A stretch of 64,000 nucleotides of DNA from Adiantum capillus-veneris (taxonomy: Eukaryota > Streptophyta > Polypodiopsida > Polypodiales > Pteridaceae), in the NCBI GenBank assembly GCA_014529385.2, contig CM043950.1, positions 156,337,545-156,401,544 on the forward strand. Direction: 5' to 3'. A model generated the notes under the pieces. It made no database searches and was not told the origin of the DNA. It saw only the letters and a program-made list of their open reading frames with translations. The position numbers and the translations under genes were made by a program. Of this stretch, positions 1-11,204 are shown piece after piece. The first letter of the stretch is position 1; each line of letters starts with the position of its first letter.

Positions 1-1432
1 TTAGGGGGCTTGTCTCGCACAATCCTTTTTTGAAGAGAGAGTGGGCGACCAAGGATGATGCCCTTATGGGTGTGGTTCATGTGCCAATGGGAGAGCAAGG
101 TGTCGGGGCCCAAGGGGTAGTTCTCACTAAGATGGAAATGGAAGTGGTCGAGGTGTCTCGAGCATGCATAGGTTGCCAAAATAAGGGTCCCACTTGTGGG
201 CAATGCATAAGAAATTCCAAATGAGGCTCCAGTTGCCTGCACGGGTCTAATAGTACCATTTGTTTTCTTTTTTATGATTTCTAAAGGCCCTATAAAAAGG
301 GATTCACACGGATTTAGGGGTTTTTTTGGGCCATTTTTGGTTTGGAGGAGCGCTTTGTACCTATTTTGAAGAAGGAGAAGCCGGAGCTCACCATTGAAGC
401 TTGGCTGTTGGTTCTCCCCTTCCTCCCTCTCCTTTACTCATCTTTGCCTCTCTTGCCAGAGTTGTGTGTGTGCGCATGTGTCGCCTCGGGATGGTTTTCT
501 TGTGGTATGGTACAAAGACATAGGAAAAAAGTGGTGTTTGGGTGTGTGCAATCGAAGCAAGTTTGCAATGTGCATTCATGCTCTCCAATTAGTGTGTGTG
601 CTTCCCGGGGGATTCACTCTATATACAAAATGGGACGCCACCTGCGAGCGGTTAACTTTGATGAAACCCCTATGTACGACTCATATTAGGGAATATGACC
701 CTCCTTTCTACGCTTGTACGACAATCAATGAAGAAAACTATCATACCTCTATCTTACATATAAAATTAAGGCCCTGACATGATCTAACCACGTAAACCTA
801 GTCAAATTAGCATAGTGATTGGCAATGTACTAAGGAACCATTTATGTTGATAACTAGATGTATCCTCAATGTGTTTTAGTTTGACTTTCAAACTATGTGC
901 CTGATCAACCTGTACTCTGGCTACTTGTCCAATTTTTGTGACCCATCCAAAGCTAGTGTAAATTAACCCTTGAGCTTCTCCAAATCAGCCCTTATCTCTA
1001 TGACCGTCTTGATGCAAAATTTGATGTGTGACCTGATAAAAATTTTCCCCTAAATTCATTCGAGTTCTAGTGCATATTGGTGACCAATCTTTATAAGTAA
1101 TCAACCGGGGTCAGGTCCCCCACCCCCCATAAATATGATACCCCCTCCCTTATTTTTAAGCTTGGGAGATAAATTATTGGGGGATTTCCCCTAGCTTATA
1201 AGCTTATGTAACTTGTAAAAAAACACCCCTCCCCTGCACTTACATAGTGCGGTAAGTTTTCCATGGTGAATCCCCCGAGGTGTGCTTGCATTGTGGTTGG
1301 TGTTTGTGTGTATAAATGTGAAGTTTTGAAGGTGATTATTAGGGGATAGGGTGGTGTGAAAGCCCTGAGCTATAGAGAGGAATTTTTGTGAGTGCTGGGT
1401 GTTTTCCCACTTCCTTTTTTCCATCTTTTGGT
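1..1432 (+). repeat. Putative left (5') LTR of degraded element F
   Basis: Several blocks of this stretch recur, in the same order but clearly diverged, at 9,990-10,809. These are a CAAGGGG..AGTT block, GGTGTC(T/C)C(G/A)AGCAT(G/A)CAT followed by TGCCAAAAT, a TATAA box followed by a GATTC(A/T)CAC motif, and CTATAGAGAGG followed by T/C-rich sequence ending in TTTCCA or TTTTCCA. Two dispersed copies flanking a gag-like remnant are what LTRs look like. This copy is longer than its partner by several hundred bases between about 640 and 1,190, so it probably carries an insertion, or the partner a deletion. Its true left end may lie outside the window. No protein is supported here; short open frames are shadows. 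Confidence is limited because the alignment was made by eye. Confidence 0.45.
289..300 (+). promoter_or_regulatory. TATA box in F LTR
   Basis: CCTATAAAAAGG lies in the middle of the putative F LTR and is followed by a conserved GATTCACAC block. The partner copy has TTCTATAAGAGG at about 10,225-10,236 at the corresponding place. This is the expected position of an RNA polymerase II core promoter at the U3/R border of an LTR. Confidence 0.4.
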
Positions 1433-1460
1433 GCCCCCACGAAGGAGCCGCGACTGATGC
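1433..1460 (+). other. Candidate primer-binding site of F
   Basis: Directly after the end of the LTR homology comes TTTTGGTGCCCCCACGAAGG. The TGG(T/C)GCC start is typical of plant LTR-element primer-binding sites, which pair with the CCA end of a tRNA. I cannot name the tRNA, and the following bases do not form an obvious T-arm complement. Confidence 0.3.
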
Positions 1461-1637
1461 TCTAAGCTGAAGCTTGAAGCGGTGTTTGAATGTCGACAAG
1501 CAGTTGGCGGATGGTCAAAATATTTGGTGGTCGAGGTTTAAGCTAGCAGAGATAATGGAGCCGAGAGCTTTGGCCCCATATTTATAGTCATTGAAGACTG
1601 GTTAGTATATTTCAAGCTATGGATGTTGTCCATGCAT

Positions 1638-2148
1638 ATGTTGATGGATGTGGAAAAGTTGCATACGGTGCCACTATTGATGCACGCACGTGCAAAGATT
1701 TGGTTTGATGGTTTAAAGAGCTGTGATCGAGATTCTTGGGAAGAATGTCAGAGTCAATTTTTGGAGCGATTTTGAGAGGTGGCTACTCTGGCAGAGGCTG
1801 GTGCAAAGTTGAAGGCGGTATGCTAGGATGTAAGTAGATATTTTACCATTTTTTGTGAGCAGTTTGTGGAGGCAATTGGAGATTTCTACTTGGGTAAAAG
1901 GAAATAAATTTTTGAACATGTCAAAGTTTCTTGAGTGCTTGCATCCAAGGATCAGGGATAAGGTGGAGTCTGGTGATGATACCTATGTGGACATGGTCTA
2001 TCTATTCAAGATGAAGAGCAGTAAAGTGAAGCAAAAGCTGGGGCTAGGCTTGTTGAAGCCTTCAGATTATATGCCTTACAATAGTAGCACAGTATACTAT
2101 GATTCAACCAAAGGTGATGCCGATTGTTTGAAGTGCAAAGCTTGTTGA
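1638..2148 (+). pseudogene. Gag-like remnant of element F
   Basis: An ATG-initiated frame begins with MLMDVEKLHTVPLL and runs through an AKIWFDGL...DSWEECQSQFLERF segment before a TGA. This is the pattern of a retrotransposon capsid (A-W-GL, S-W-EF, F-F spacing). After further stops the frame shifts, and an open stretch from about 1,855 reads FLECLHPRIRDKVESGDDTY and then a lysine-rich KMKSSKVKQKLG piece, which continues a gag-type helical capsid. At least three stops or shifts break it, so it is not functional. It lies just downstream of the putative F primer-binding site, where gag is expected. Assignment to Ty3-type rather than another gag is inference from fold-like spacing only. Confidence 0.45.
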
Positions 2149-2154
2149 GGTACG

Positions 2155-3171
2155 ACCAATAGTTGATTATGCTTCTTGGAGGTTTCTAGTTTGTGATGTG
2201 CCTCTGGTAGTTGTGGGTGATCTTGTTGATGAGGATAAGCCCCTTTTTGAAGTGAGCCAATGTGCAAATGTTGGGTTTCCAAAGAGGATTAAAGAGGTAA
2301 AGCTTGTTCTTGTGGAAATTTTGTATGAAAGGGTAGTAGAGTGTAGTTCAAATTCTGAGAGCTTGGAAGGAGATGAAGAAAATGTGCAAATCCATGCAGA
2401 TGGTCAAGATTTTGTGGAGTAGCAAGTGGATAAAGATGTTGATATCGAGTTGATGTATGATGCTGATGAAGATGAAGGTACGGGTTCAAGTTTTTGGGAA
2501 ATGAGTGAGGATGATAGAGCAGATGAGTCCATTTCCTATGACCATGTTGAAGTGCCAAAGCAAATGAAAGAGGATATGCCATCAAAAAAGGGAGCATGCA
2601 ATGCTATGTTGGTCACCATGGTGATGGGAGTTGCAATGTAAGTACTAATGCAGTGCACATGTTTCAAAGATTTGCAAAGGAGGGCAAGGCTGAGTCTATG
2701 GATAGACAAGCTAACCTACCAAGTCTACAACAGGATGATGATGAAGCGGAAGCCAAAGGGTTTGGACATATTTTTGATGCTTATGGTATGTTAGATGCTG
2801 ACCATAGGGAGGAGCAATTAGAGGTGCCTATGGATTTTATCGATGATGCTATGGATACATGACTTTTAAATCAGGTATTCCTTGAAAGTGAAGCTGATTG
2901 GGGCTTTGATGATGTCAAGGATGCCATGGATGAAGGTATGCAAATTCTTGTGGATAAAGCTTTGACCAAGATACAAGTGATGCGAGGGTTAGCCCCTCTA
3001 CAGGTGGAGATTTCTTTGGATGAGCAATCCACCATGGATGTGCTAGTTGATGCCAATTCTCGATGTGTACTTGGACCCCCCGCAATGCTATCTAGAGTGG
3101 GTTTCTTGTATGGAGAGCCCCTCTTTATTTGGTTTGGAGGGAGGGTCATGCTCAATTGTTTCATGTGTTAA
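2155..3171 (+). pseudogene. Acidic ORF remnant downstream of F gag
   Basis: A plus-strand frame can be followed for about 1 kb with a few interruptions: a TAG at 2,420-2,422, a frame change near 2,600-2,640 and a TGA at 2,860-2,862. The product is rich in Asp and Glu (for example DVDIELMYDADEDEG and QQDDDEAEAKGFGHIF). It ends in a more hydrophobic stretch at 3,060-3,168. I recognise no domain. It continues in the sense and direction of the F gag remnant, so it may be an extra or C-terminal segment of that polyprotein. No protease, RT or integrase motif follows. Confidence 0.35.
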
Positions 3172-4330
3172 TTTACACTATGGTGTTGAAGCTGAAGGAG
3201 GTTAGGAGAAGCACTATAGTAAGCTATTCTAGGTGAAGAGTGATGATCAAATTGTCCTATTAGACCAAAGAGGTATTAGTGGTTATTTTTGTGGTGCATT
3301 AAGTGACTAGCTATGTGATGTAGGGGGTGGGGCAACCCACTTGAGTTTTGGCAGAAACATAGAGAAATCGGGCCTTCTACATACGATATGGTAGTGGTTT
3401 TTGGCTTGCTGATAGTACTTTTTGCAATTTTTAGAGGAATAATGCAGTTTTTTGGTTGAACATGATGTTCAACAAGGTGGTTGGGCAATGGTGGTACCAG
3501 CAAAGTTTTTCGGTAAAGAAAGAAGTGCTATGGAGTGTTGGAGATGCTGGTAAGTGCAAGGGACATAGATAAACCCGATACATGAGACCTAGCCTGGCAA
3601 GGTGCAGCTAAAATGTATGCTTTATGTGGTTTTTTAGGACAAAGTGATCCCATAAAGGGCCAATGTGGGTTGCAGTTCTAAGTGTTGAAGGTGTTGAAAT
3701 TGTGCTCTAGAATGAAGTGTTCAAGGTGCTCTAGAAGCTTGTCCAAACTACTCCTCAAATGGGGCTATAGTTTGCAACTTATGACTATCCAAATATGAAG
3801 TGCATTGCAGATTGGAGAAGGATAGGGCAGTGGGTGTTGGGTAGTTCGAGCCAGTTTCAAGAGATAAGTGTATAGGCTTGAAATATGGAACCTACTGGTC
3901 TTGTTAGATCAGCAATCTAAGTCCGAGATGCCAAGTTACGAAGCTTTGAAGTTTTGTCGGGGGCTAGGTTTGTGTTAATTTTCTTGCTTTGGGAAATGTG
4001 CTAACAGAGGTATTCTAAGTCTTGGTGGAGTTTTCAAGGATAGAGGACAACATATGGAGCTAGGTGGAGGTGACTAAGCATCAATTGGAGCCCAGATCAA
4101 GAAGATATTGCAAGTTGAAGTGTGTGCTAGTTATAGCAATGTGCTAGCATATGATTTTTTGCCGGTTTGTTGCTCATTGTTCGAGGTCATACTTAGGTCG
4201 AAATGTGGCCCAGGTGGTGTAGTTTGAAGGCAACAATGCAAACTTCTGATGGGCTTTCAAGGCTCAGTCATCGGAGCTTTGTGCAGTAAGTGGCAAGAGG
4301 TCAACGTGGGAAAAAATAAAACAAAATTTA
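3172..4330. other. Non-coding, decayed interior of F
   Basis: I see no sustained open frame and no recognisable polymerase motif on either strand. The tract includes one copy of a diverged direct repeat (3,594-3,780). The base composition is G-rich on the plus strand, as in the gag-like remnant just before it, which suggests the same decayed element continues here. Confidence 0.4.
3594..3780 (+). repeat. Diverged direct repeat, copy 1
   Basis: The run from AAAATGTATGCTTTATGTGG to CTCCTCAAATGGGGCT matches 5,896-6,075 in order. The matched blocks are AAAATGTATGCTT, GTG(G/T)TTTTTTA(A)GG, TGTGC(C)CTAGAATGAAGTGTT, A(A/G)(G/A)(G/T)TGCTCTAGAA and GTCCAAAC. The two copies are about 2.3 kb apart in direct orientation, roughly 70-75% alike by eye. 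They could be LTR or interior fragments of one older element. I cannot define their ends. Confidence 0.5.
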
Positions 4331-5895
4331 ATGAGATTTTTTTGTTGGGTAATGGTAGATAGGTTAGTGTGACATTCATGGCATAAACATAGTTAGAATA
4401 GAGTTAGCTTAGGTCTTGATATTGGGCATAAGACAATAGAGTATAGTTGCAAAATGATAGACTTACTTTTATTCAGCATAATGTGTCTTTATATAGGCAT
4501 ATACAAAGAGACAACCTTTTGACACATGGGTATAAAATGTGGCTGCCTATGCACAAATAAGTTGTGATTGTTTATGCACAAATACAAGTGGCTAATCTTT
4601 ACACAAGGGTTGTAAGAGGTTCTTCAAATGGGTTATTGATGACAAATGAGGTGGAAGGCATTGCTCACACAAGAGATGCAACAAAATCTTGTATGATGCA
4701 TCTCAACAATACTCCCCTATGTGGGTTTTGGTTGCATATCACTCACACAAGATTATCCTCCCCTCAAAACACACTAGCGTGAGGCACACAAAACACAAGC
4801 CTCCCCTTGAACACAAATATGCCTCCTCTAGACACAAAGGGTGTAAGCATACAAAATATCAGGTTGTAGGCACACACACAAGCCTCCCCTGACACAAATA
4901 AAGGGTAACGTACAATTGAAAGAATGCTTAACCACATTTTGTGTGTTGTTTGTTGGAGGTTTTTCTCCCGTACAAATTTGCAAAAGTTGTTGTAATGTTG
5001 TCGTTGTCCTTGCCACATTTTGATGTTGTTATTGTTGATGTTTTGCAAAATGCAAAGGAAACACAATGCAAATATATATATATGTACAATGGGGGGAAAA
5101 ACCACATGGGAGGAAACCCTCAAATTATTTATGCTATGCAAAAGGACTTTGAAATTATTTTGAATAGGTTGAAGAATGTCTCTCAACTGCTACCCTTTGT
5201 CTTGATGTCGTCAGCTTCGTCGTGGTGTCAACATTTTCTTCATCATTTTCATCTTGATGTTGATCTTCTTCATTCATGTTGTTGGTCCGTTCTAACAAAG
5301 ATGTAATCTCCATGGCAAATGGAGTAAAATACACATACATTGCAATAGTGGTACTCATTGATAATTTATGTCATTCATTTAATGATGCTTATGGCCACCT
5401 AGTCACACATAGTGCATCGTAGGTGATTGATGCTTGTGTATGAATAACATATATGTCATGGATGCACATATCTATAGCGCATGAGGAAGTTCTTACCGGT
5501 TTCATTCCAACAATGTCTAGTCCTCGAACAAAAGTGGGTACACATGCAAAATCATAAATATTCACATACATGTCAATACTGATATCAAAGTGGTGCACTA
5601 GTTTTACATACATAGTTTGGTTTGGTGCCTTTTCAAAAGTGGTGTGTGAAGGGGTCCTTAGGAACAATGCTTACTATGTGGGAAGAGGACCCTTAAGGTA
5701 CACAAAAGACAAGGCCAAGATGGAGCTTGGAGACCTAAACAAGTTTGATTTAAATTTTATAAGTTCTAAGACAAACGAAGCGCCACGTTTGGTGCAACCA
5801 AAGTCAACCAAAGTTGGTCCATTGGGAAGTATTCTATGCAATGCAAAGGGTGCTAGCAAGCACATGACAAAAGGGATAAAGCAGGTATGAAGGCC
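4331..5895. other. Unassigned repeat-like tract
   Basis: No gene is supported. A TTTATATAGGC box near 4,490 and a purine/pyrimidine-biased stretch rich in the motif ACACAAGCCTCCCC or close variants (about 4,740-4,900) suggest LTR-type promoter or leader sequence. I found no partner copy in the window. A minus-strand frame at 5,155-5,358 encodes an acidic peptide (NEEDQHQDENDEEN) without a recognisable domain. Confidence 0.3.
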
Positions 5896-6075
5896 CTGGA
5901 CAGGCAAAATGTATGCTTAAAGTGTTTTTTAAGGCCACGGGGAGCCTCCAAAGTGAGATAATCATGATGGCACGTCAAAATGTTCGAAGTGGAAATAATG
6001 TGCCCTAGAATGAAGTGTTTGAGATGCTCTAGAAACTCGTCCAAACGGCTCATCAAACGAGGCTTTGGTGTGAAA
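5896..6075 (+). repeat. Diverged direct repeat, copy 2
   Basis: Partner of the 3,594-3,780 repeat. The shared blocks are CTAGAATGAAGTGTT, TGCTCTAGAA and GTCCAAAC. Similarity fades downstream, where copy 1 has ACTATCCAAATATGAAGT and copy 2 has GATATTCCAGTCCGAAGT. Confidence 0.5.
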
Positions 6076-7790
6076 GATATTCCAGTCCGAAGTTAGAAGG
6101 CTTTGAAGATCCCCGGCTGACACGGCAAGTACAGACATGCAGACAGAATCAAGATCAGTGGATACATGTGAAGTGTTTGAGATATGGAGCATGTCGGTCT
6201 TTGCGGAGTGCCGTTCGGAGCTTAGACGGTATGGCCTGTGGAATATTTGCAAGGAGTCGGGTACGTGCTCACTAGGCCATGTGGTAGACGTGCTGACATG
6301 CATGTTTTTTGAGCTCACCAAGATTTTGGAAAATTTCATGCAACGTGGGAAGTCAGCCAAAATCAGCGGCTCGCTAATCGGAGTCATGGGCATTGAGATA
6401 GGCCTAGTTCAAGCTGACAGGCAAGAACGGCAGAAAGGGATCTTCAGGTGGCTTTTCCCATTTTTTGAATGTATTTTTTGAGGGCATGAGATGGTTGAAA
6501 CACGGCAAAGTTCTAAGGGTTTGGAGCCGGCAGCATGGAGTTTCGATTTGGCTTGATGAGAGGAGGGCTCCGCGAACTCAAGCACATGGAGCACAGATTG
6601 CATGCGAAATGAGGGCTAGAAAAACTCTTTGGTTGTAAATTCAAAAGGAAAAGCTTGGCTTAACTTTGGTATAGTTATCTTCAAAAACAACAAGTGATAG
6701 AATCACTAGGCCTGCCAAGATGAGCAAAAGAGTTCAATAGGTCCCCATAAGAACTAAGGAACTGGCAAAAACATTTTTGTAATCCACAAACCAAGAGTAT
6801 ATACCACACATTATTGTTCAGGACTAATTGGTTCTCCCCTTATACATACAATGGGGTTTGCAATGGCCGGAAGCAAGATGTGTGCCAGTATGGCTTCCTA
6901 CAACATGATCCAATACAATTGGCCATCCTTGTTTCCTGGCTCTCAACAAGTACTAATGCACAACCTTGCTGTAAGTATTACATCACTTGCTACCTAGACA
7001 CCCTTTTAGGAGCAAGCTTTAGAGGTTTTCCATCTTCGAGCATGCCACACTATTCCTTATTCCACAAACTATTTCCCGTTTGGATGATGATCCACAAAGT
7101 GCTGATTTAGTCCATTTGTTTAGATTCGTAAAAATAACCTCTTATATTGTAGCTTTGAAAGGTCTGCTTGTCTTTTAGCATAAAAATAGTTAGAACCAAC
7201 TGCGAGCTCTTACAAAACCCCCAATGTAGTAGTCGGCGCTCGACATCTAAGCTAAGCCATTTCACAGCCAAAGAGCACATGCTCTGCATACCGGACCCTA
7301 AGCTTTAAAAAAAAAAAGAACAAACGCGTTGGCCCTTCCCCTGACGCCAAGAGAACGCCAAGAGGGACGATGAATCTGCAAACGTTGTTGACGCATTTGC
7401 AAAAGTTGATGATGATTCAATCAGGAGATAAGTTTATGGCTTCGAAGGCGAGTAAGCTGATGATGCAATGAGGAGAAAGCTCAACGAGATAGGGTTAGGG
7501 CTTGGAATGTGGACAACGTATCTGAAATATCATGTCAACAAGCATTTTCAAGTAACCTAGGCCACACCTTCTTGGTCATCACTTTAATATCCTCTCACCT
7601 TCGCTTCAGCAAAAAGTTTGATAGCCATCAACAAGGGCTATCAACAAGTCATCTTCACACACACATTTTGTCAAGAAAAGGCACCGAGTGGGGCAATGTG
7701 CCGAGGGTAGGCCATAATTATGTGGCATGTGCTTTGGACGGCCCTGTAGTATGGCCCGTAATTGGAGGACCTCCTTGTGTAGACCACCTC
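6076..7790. other. No gene recognised
   Basis: Several short open frames exist (for example 6,137-6,481 and 6,814-7,110, plus strand). None has a recognisable domain or a conserved-looking neighbour, and I treat them as chance. An A-rich run of eleven bases occurs at about 7,306-7,316. Confidence 0.35.
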
Positions 7791-7800
7791 CTACACCCCA

Positions 7801-8509
7801 TCACCCCTTCCGCTTAAATGTGTAGAGCATGTGGTTTGGGCAGTACGTTCGCAAAGTGGGGTTAATGTAGATGTCGATGGCTTTGTAGAAATACACCAGC
7901 TGGGCAAACCCCGATGGCTCCAACACCAGCACGTTGGTGGGGGAGAGGGCTTCAAGGTGAGTGGTCCAAGGTCCATGGCCTGCAGTGAGGAGAAAGAGGG
8001 AGGGGTTCTGATCTGCTAAGAGGAGCGAGAAGGCATGGAAGAGGTGGGGGTAGTCCTTGTGATAAGGTCTTGTGGGCAATGCGCCCGTGCCATGACACCA
8101 CTGCAGTCCCACCCACTACTTCAACTTTGCAGGCCGGAGAGTTGTGCTCTCACTGTGCACGATATTAAAGGGCCTGTTGACATTCAATATCACGAAGCTG
8201 GTATCCCACCCACCCAAGCGAAATGTCGGAGACGCCAAGCTTGCTCAGAGGGCAAACGAGGAGATGGGAGTCCTGCGTCTTGCATGTTGCAAACGTGAGC
8301 AATAATGCCGTTCACGGTAAAGCATTGTGGCCATGATGGGCCAGGTGGCGGTAGAGTGTATGGGCATGGCGCTCTTGGCCGCCCGGAGCATATGAAAGCC
8401 ACTTGATGAAGAGGGTGATGTGCAGGAGGAGGAGGCCACGGGAAGAGGAATAGTTAAACGTAGAAGAAGGGAAGCTGAGATGGTTCCACAAGGAGAAGAG
8501 GCAGTGCAT
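7801..8509 (-). pseudogene. Decayed GT4-type glycosyltransferase copy (host-derived)
   Basis: Read on the minus strand, three pieces appear in the order of a plant 'glycosyl transferase family 1' (GT4) protein. At 8,509-8,312 a hydrophobic segment leads into IKWLSYAPGGQERHAHTLYR and HLAHHGH, the N-terminal GG-x-ERHA-TLH-LA--GH donor/acceptor-site signature of the family. Near 8,070-8,150 a second frame gives AVVSWHGRIAHKTL, matching the VSWHGIAYE-type loop. At 8,049-7,836 a third frame gives HLFHAFSLLLADQN, LLTAGHGPW, TNVLVLEPSGFAQL and FYKAIDIYINPTLR, the start of the C-terminal GT-B domain. The DHTLLEAM nucleotide-sugar site expected after NPTLR is lost. Frameshifts and missing segments separate the pieces, so the copy is dead and much shorter than the roughly 450-500 residues usual for such proteins. 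The pieces are close-packed without visible introns, which is compatible with a processed or transduplicated copy. It lies inside the putative bounds of element F, on the opposite strand. Confidence 0.6.
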
Positions 8510-8699
8510 GTTGCCATGGAAGGGAGATTGAGAAGATACACTGGTATGGAATCAGGTGCAATGGCACGGCAAAAGCAAAGCGTGCATGTCGAGGAGTGCA
8601 TAGAGCAGGGCGGCAACACAGGCTGTGGCTGGCAAAGGAGCGCTCTTGCTCGAGGCGCTTTTACCTGTATTTGAGTGTCCTTGCCTCCCACTTAATGTT

Positions 8700-9989
8700 A
8701 TTATTACCATATGTTGATTATAAACTCATCATGAAACTGGATTTTGAACATCAAGTATGTTTTGTAATTATTGACAGAACAATACCCTATGTGGTAGCTT
8801 TTTGTAATTTCGTTCCTTCTTTAATATAAATCTGCTCTCGCCCTTTATGGAAAAAAGAAAATAACCTCGTCATGAGAGAACATCGTTTTAAGTCACCAGC
8901 AGGAATTTTTTTGCTTCTTCAAAGTTTCGAAAATATTTCTAATCAGCAAAAAAGAAAAGGCAACTCTATGACATATAGTGTTTTTTAAAATATCTAAAAA
9001 TAAAATGATATATTTAAACAAATATATTCTCTTTTTCATTAGCAAAAAGAGAAACCATTACTTAAGCCTCCCCCCTTTGGGGTCGGCCAAAAAAGAGAAA
9101 AGACAAGAAGGTGGAGTGAGAGCCCAAAGCCCAGTAGCCTATGCACTATTGTAAAAGGGCTTTTTTTAGCAAGGTGGGAAAAAATGAAGGAAAGAAGAAA
9201 ACGGCGAGTAGCAGTTTTGATAAAGAGGAGGTTCTTCTTTTGCTTGGGGGGAAGAGAAAAAGAAAGATAATTGGAGAAAGAAAAAACGCTTCGTGCGCTC
9301 GATGATGGAAGCCGACACATGATAGTTGGAAGTCGATGACAGATGATGGGGAGAGGGTGCCATATAATTTTATCTCGTTTTGTGGCCTCAATTGGTGGTC
9401 TCATGAAGTTCAAAGCGTGGCATGGATGAGGTGGACAAAAGTCGACATGGTGGAGATTCCATTGGATTTTATAGCTCAGGCATTCGATTCATCAGCTAGA
9501 AATGGCAGTTAATCTCCACTGGATTTTACAGCTTGGGCATTGGGTTACTAAGCTAGGAATGGCAGTTGCTTGAAGTTTGCGGGGAAAAGGATTTTTGAAA
9601 ATGGTTTTTTGGTGTTTTTTAAAAGGCCATCAAAGGGGTGCGTCACCTTGGGCTGCCATGTGTCAGATGATCATCCCACATGTGGGACTCAGAGAGAGAA
9701 TGGCATGATATTTAGGCTAGAAAGGCACCCTATTATGTATATCAAGCAAGGAGAGGGGCCGGGAGCTCCTTTGCCATGGCTGCTTTGTGTCGGGTGCTGC
9801 GGGTGGCATACTTAGGCTTTCGTTGGTGCTGCAGGGCACTGTTGTTGTCTGTGTTGTGGTGGGTGGCCGTATTGCATTGCCAATGTTGACGTGGCAATTT
9901 GTGCAAGTTTGTTCCCACGACCCAATATTTTGTATAAAGAGGGGTGTCATACGGACTTGTCACAACACCATGGTATCGCCATCCCAAGA
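8700..9989. other. AT-rich non-coding tract
   Basis: No sustained coding signal. There is an AT-rich stretch at 8,690-9,050 and a purine-rich plus strand at about 9,090-9,300. A short direct duplication lies near 9,460-9,570 (GGATTTTA(T/C)AGCT(C/T)(A/G)GGCATT twice, followed by GCTAG(A/G)AATGGCAGTT). A TATAAAGAGGGG box at about 9,932-9,943 hints at LTR-type promoter sequence. Confidence 0.35.
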
Positions 9990-10556
9990 GAGGCCTCCCA
10001 TGGGTTCTTCAGGAGTCAATTGACTTAGAATTGGCCGAAGGGGAGTTACACATGCAGTGAGTGAGAGCAAAGGTGAGAGGTGACCCAGGTGTCCCAAGCA
10101 TACATTAAATGCCAAAATGTAAGTGCCAAATGTGTGTAGTGTGTGTAAAATGCTAAACGAATCTCATAGTGAGCTGCACGAAAAGAAGATAGCCGATTTT
10201 TTAATTTTTTGAAGCCATTTCCCTCTTCTATAAGAGGAGATTCTCACCTTTTGTAAAGGGCTTTTGCCAAGGTATCCATTGGGGCCATGGTATTCTTGTA
10301 GATTCGAGGTTGTTGAGCCAAGTGGAGCAGAGGCAAGAGGGTTGCCAAGGTTATGATTGAGCTCGTTGATGTGTGTGCCGGCTTGGAGCAAGGGTTGAAT
10401 ATGGTTGTTTGTTGTGAAGAGAATCCATCATTGCCGTACTTTTTTGTGTCAGCTCCCCATTTCCCCTTCTCTTATCTACTTGTGTATATGCATTTTTCGG
10501 TGTGTGTTGGCTGTTGTGCTCCCCCGAGGTCGATTCTGCAAAGAGAGATTGAGAGA

Positions 10557-10591
<35 letters not shown>

Positions 10592-10809
10592 TGATGAAGG
10601 CAGTGAATCAGATAGTGCAGGGTTGATTGGGCTGGTTTGTTGTGCTACACCGCATGCGTGCATATATGGTTGTGTTAAGATGGTGGTTTATCTAAGGATT
10701 GTGTCATTTTTGAAGGTAAAATCTAGTGGATTCGGGTGTTGTGTATATCTTGGTCTATAGAGAGGCGTTTGTTTGTGTTCAAGGTGTGTTTCCCTTTTTC
10801 CCTTTCCAC
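9990..10809 (+). repeat. Putative right (3') LTR of element F
   Basis: This is the partner of the left LTR-like region. Shared, ordered blocks run from AAGGGGAGTT near 10,040, through GGTGTCCCAAGCATACATTAAATGCCAAAAT and the TATAAGAGGAGATTCTCAC box, to the terminal CTATAGAGAGG...CCCTTTCCA. It is shorter than the left copy. Immediately after it the sequence matches the right LTR of element D (AAGAAAGGGG..A(C)ATCCC), so F appears to end here and D sequence resumes. Confidence 0.45.
10559..10590. repeat. (GT)n microsatellite
   Basis: An uninterrupted TG dinucleotide run of about 16 units, followed by CTGATGAAGG. It lies within the right F LTR. Confidence 0.95.
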
Positions 10810-10858
10810 CACCAAGAAAGGGGGGACATCCCAATCACCTACGCCTACTATCGAGTAG

Positions 10859-10859
10859 A

Positions 10860-10902
<43 letters not shown>

Positions 10903-10925
10903 TTGAATTGTAGCAACCAGTGGCA

Positions 10926-10984
<59 letters not shown>
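10859..10984. repeat. Two (CT)n microsatellites
   Basis: CT runs occupy 10,859-10,899 and 10,932-10,984, separated by CCTTTGAATTGTAGCAACCAGTGGC. They occupy the LTR position where the right D LTR has CT, CA and CT tracts of very different length. This shows simple-repeat expansion inside an LTR. Confidence 0.95.
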
Positions 10985-10989
<5 letters not shown>

Positions 10990-11204
10990 GTTATCCTCAA
11001 CGCACATGCACGCACGCACGCATGCACACACACACAAATACACACACTCCCCCTCTTACATGTAGACACAACACATATACACATGGAATAACAACACCAT
11101 CACGCACTTCACATTGTTAAGCACAAAACCTCTTAAAAGTCAAAGGTTTTGAGTATCAAAACAACAACCAAGAGCATGCAAATCTGGTTTTGGATGATGC
11201 GATG

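Noticed and set aside
4764-5186. 140-residue minus-strand open frame
   Set aside because: Overlaps short CACAAGCCTCCCC-type repeats; several alternative frames are equally open and none shows a domain.
8245-8691. 148-residue minus-strand open frame overlapping the glycosyltransferase trace
   Set aside because: It is a different frame from the one with GGQERHA; its Ser/Pro/Cys-rich product matches nothing I recognise.
9039-9413. 124-residue minus-strand open frame
   Set aside because: A product of a purine-rich plus strand; Ser/Phe/Leu/Pro-rich without domain or start context.
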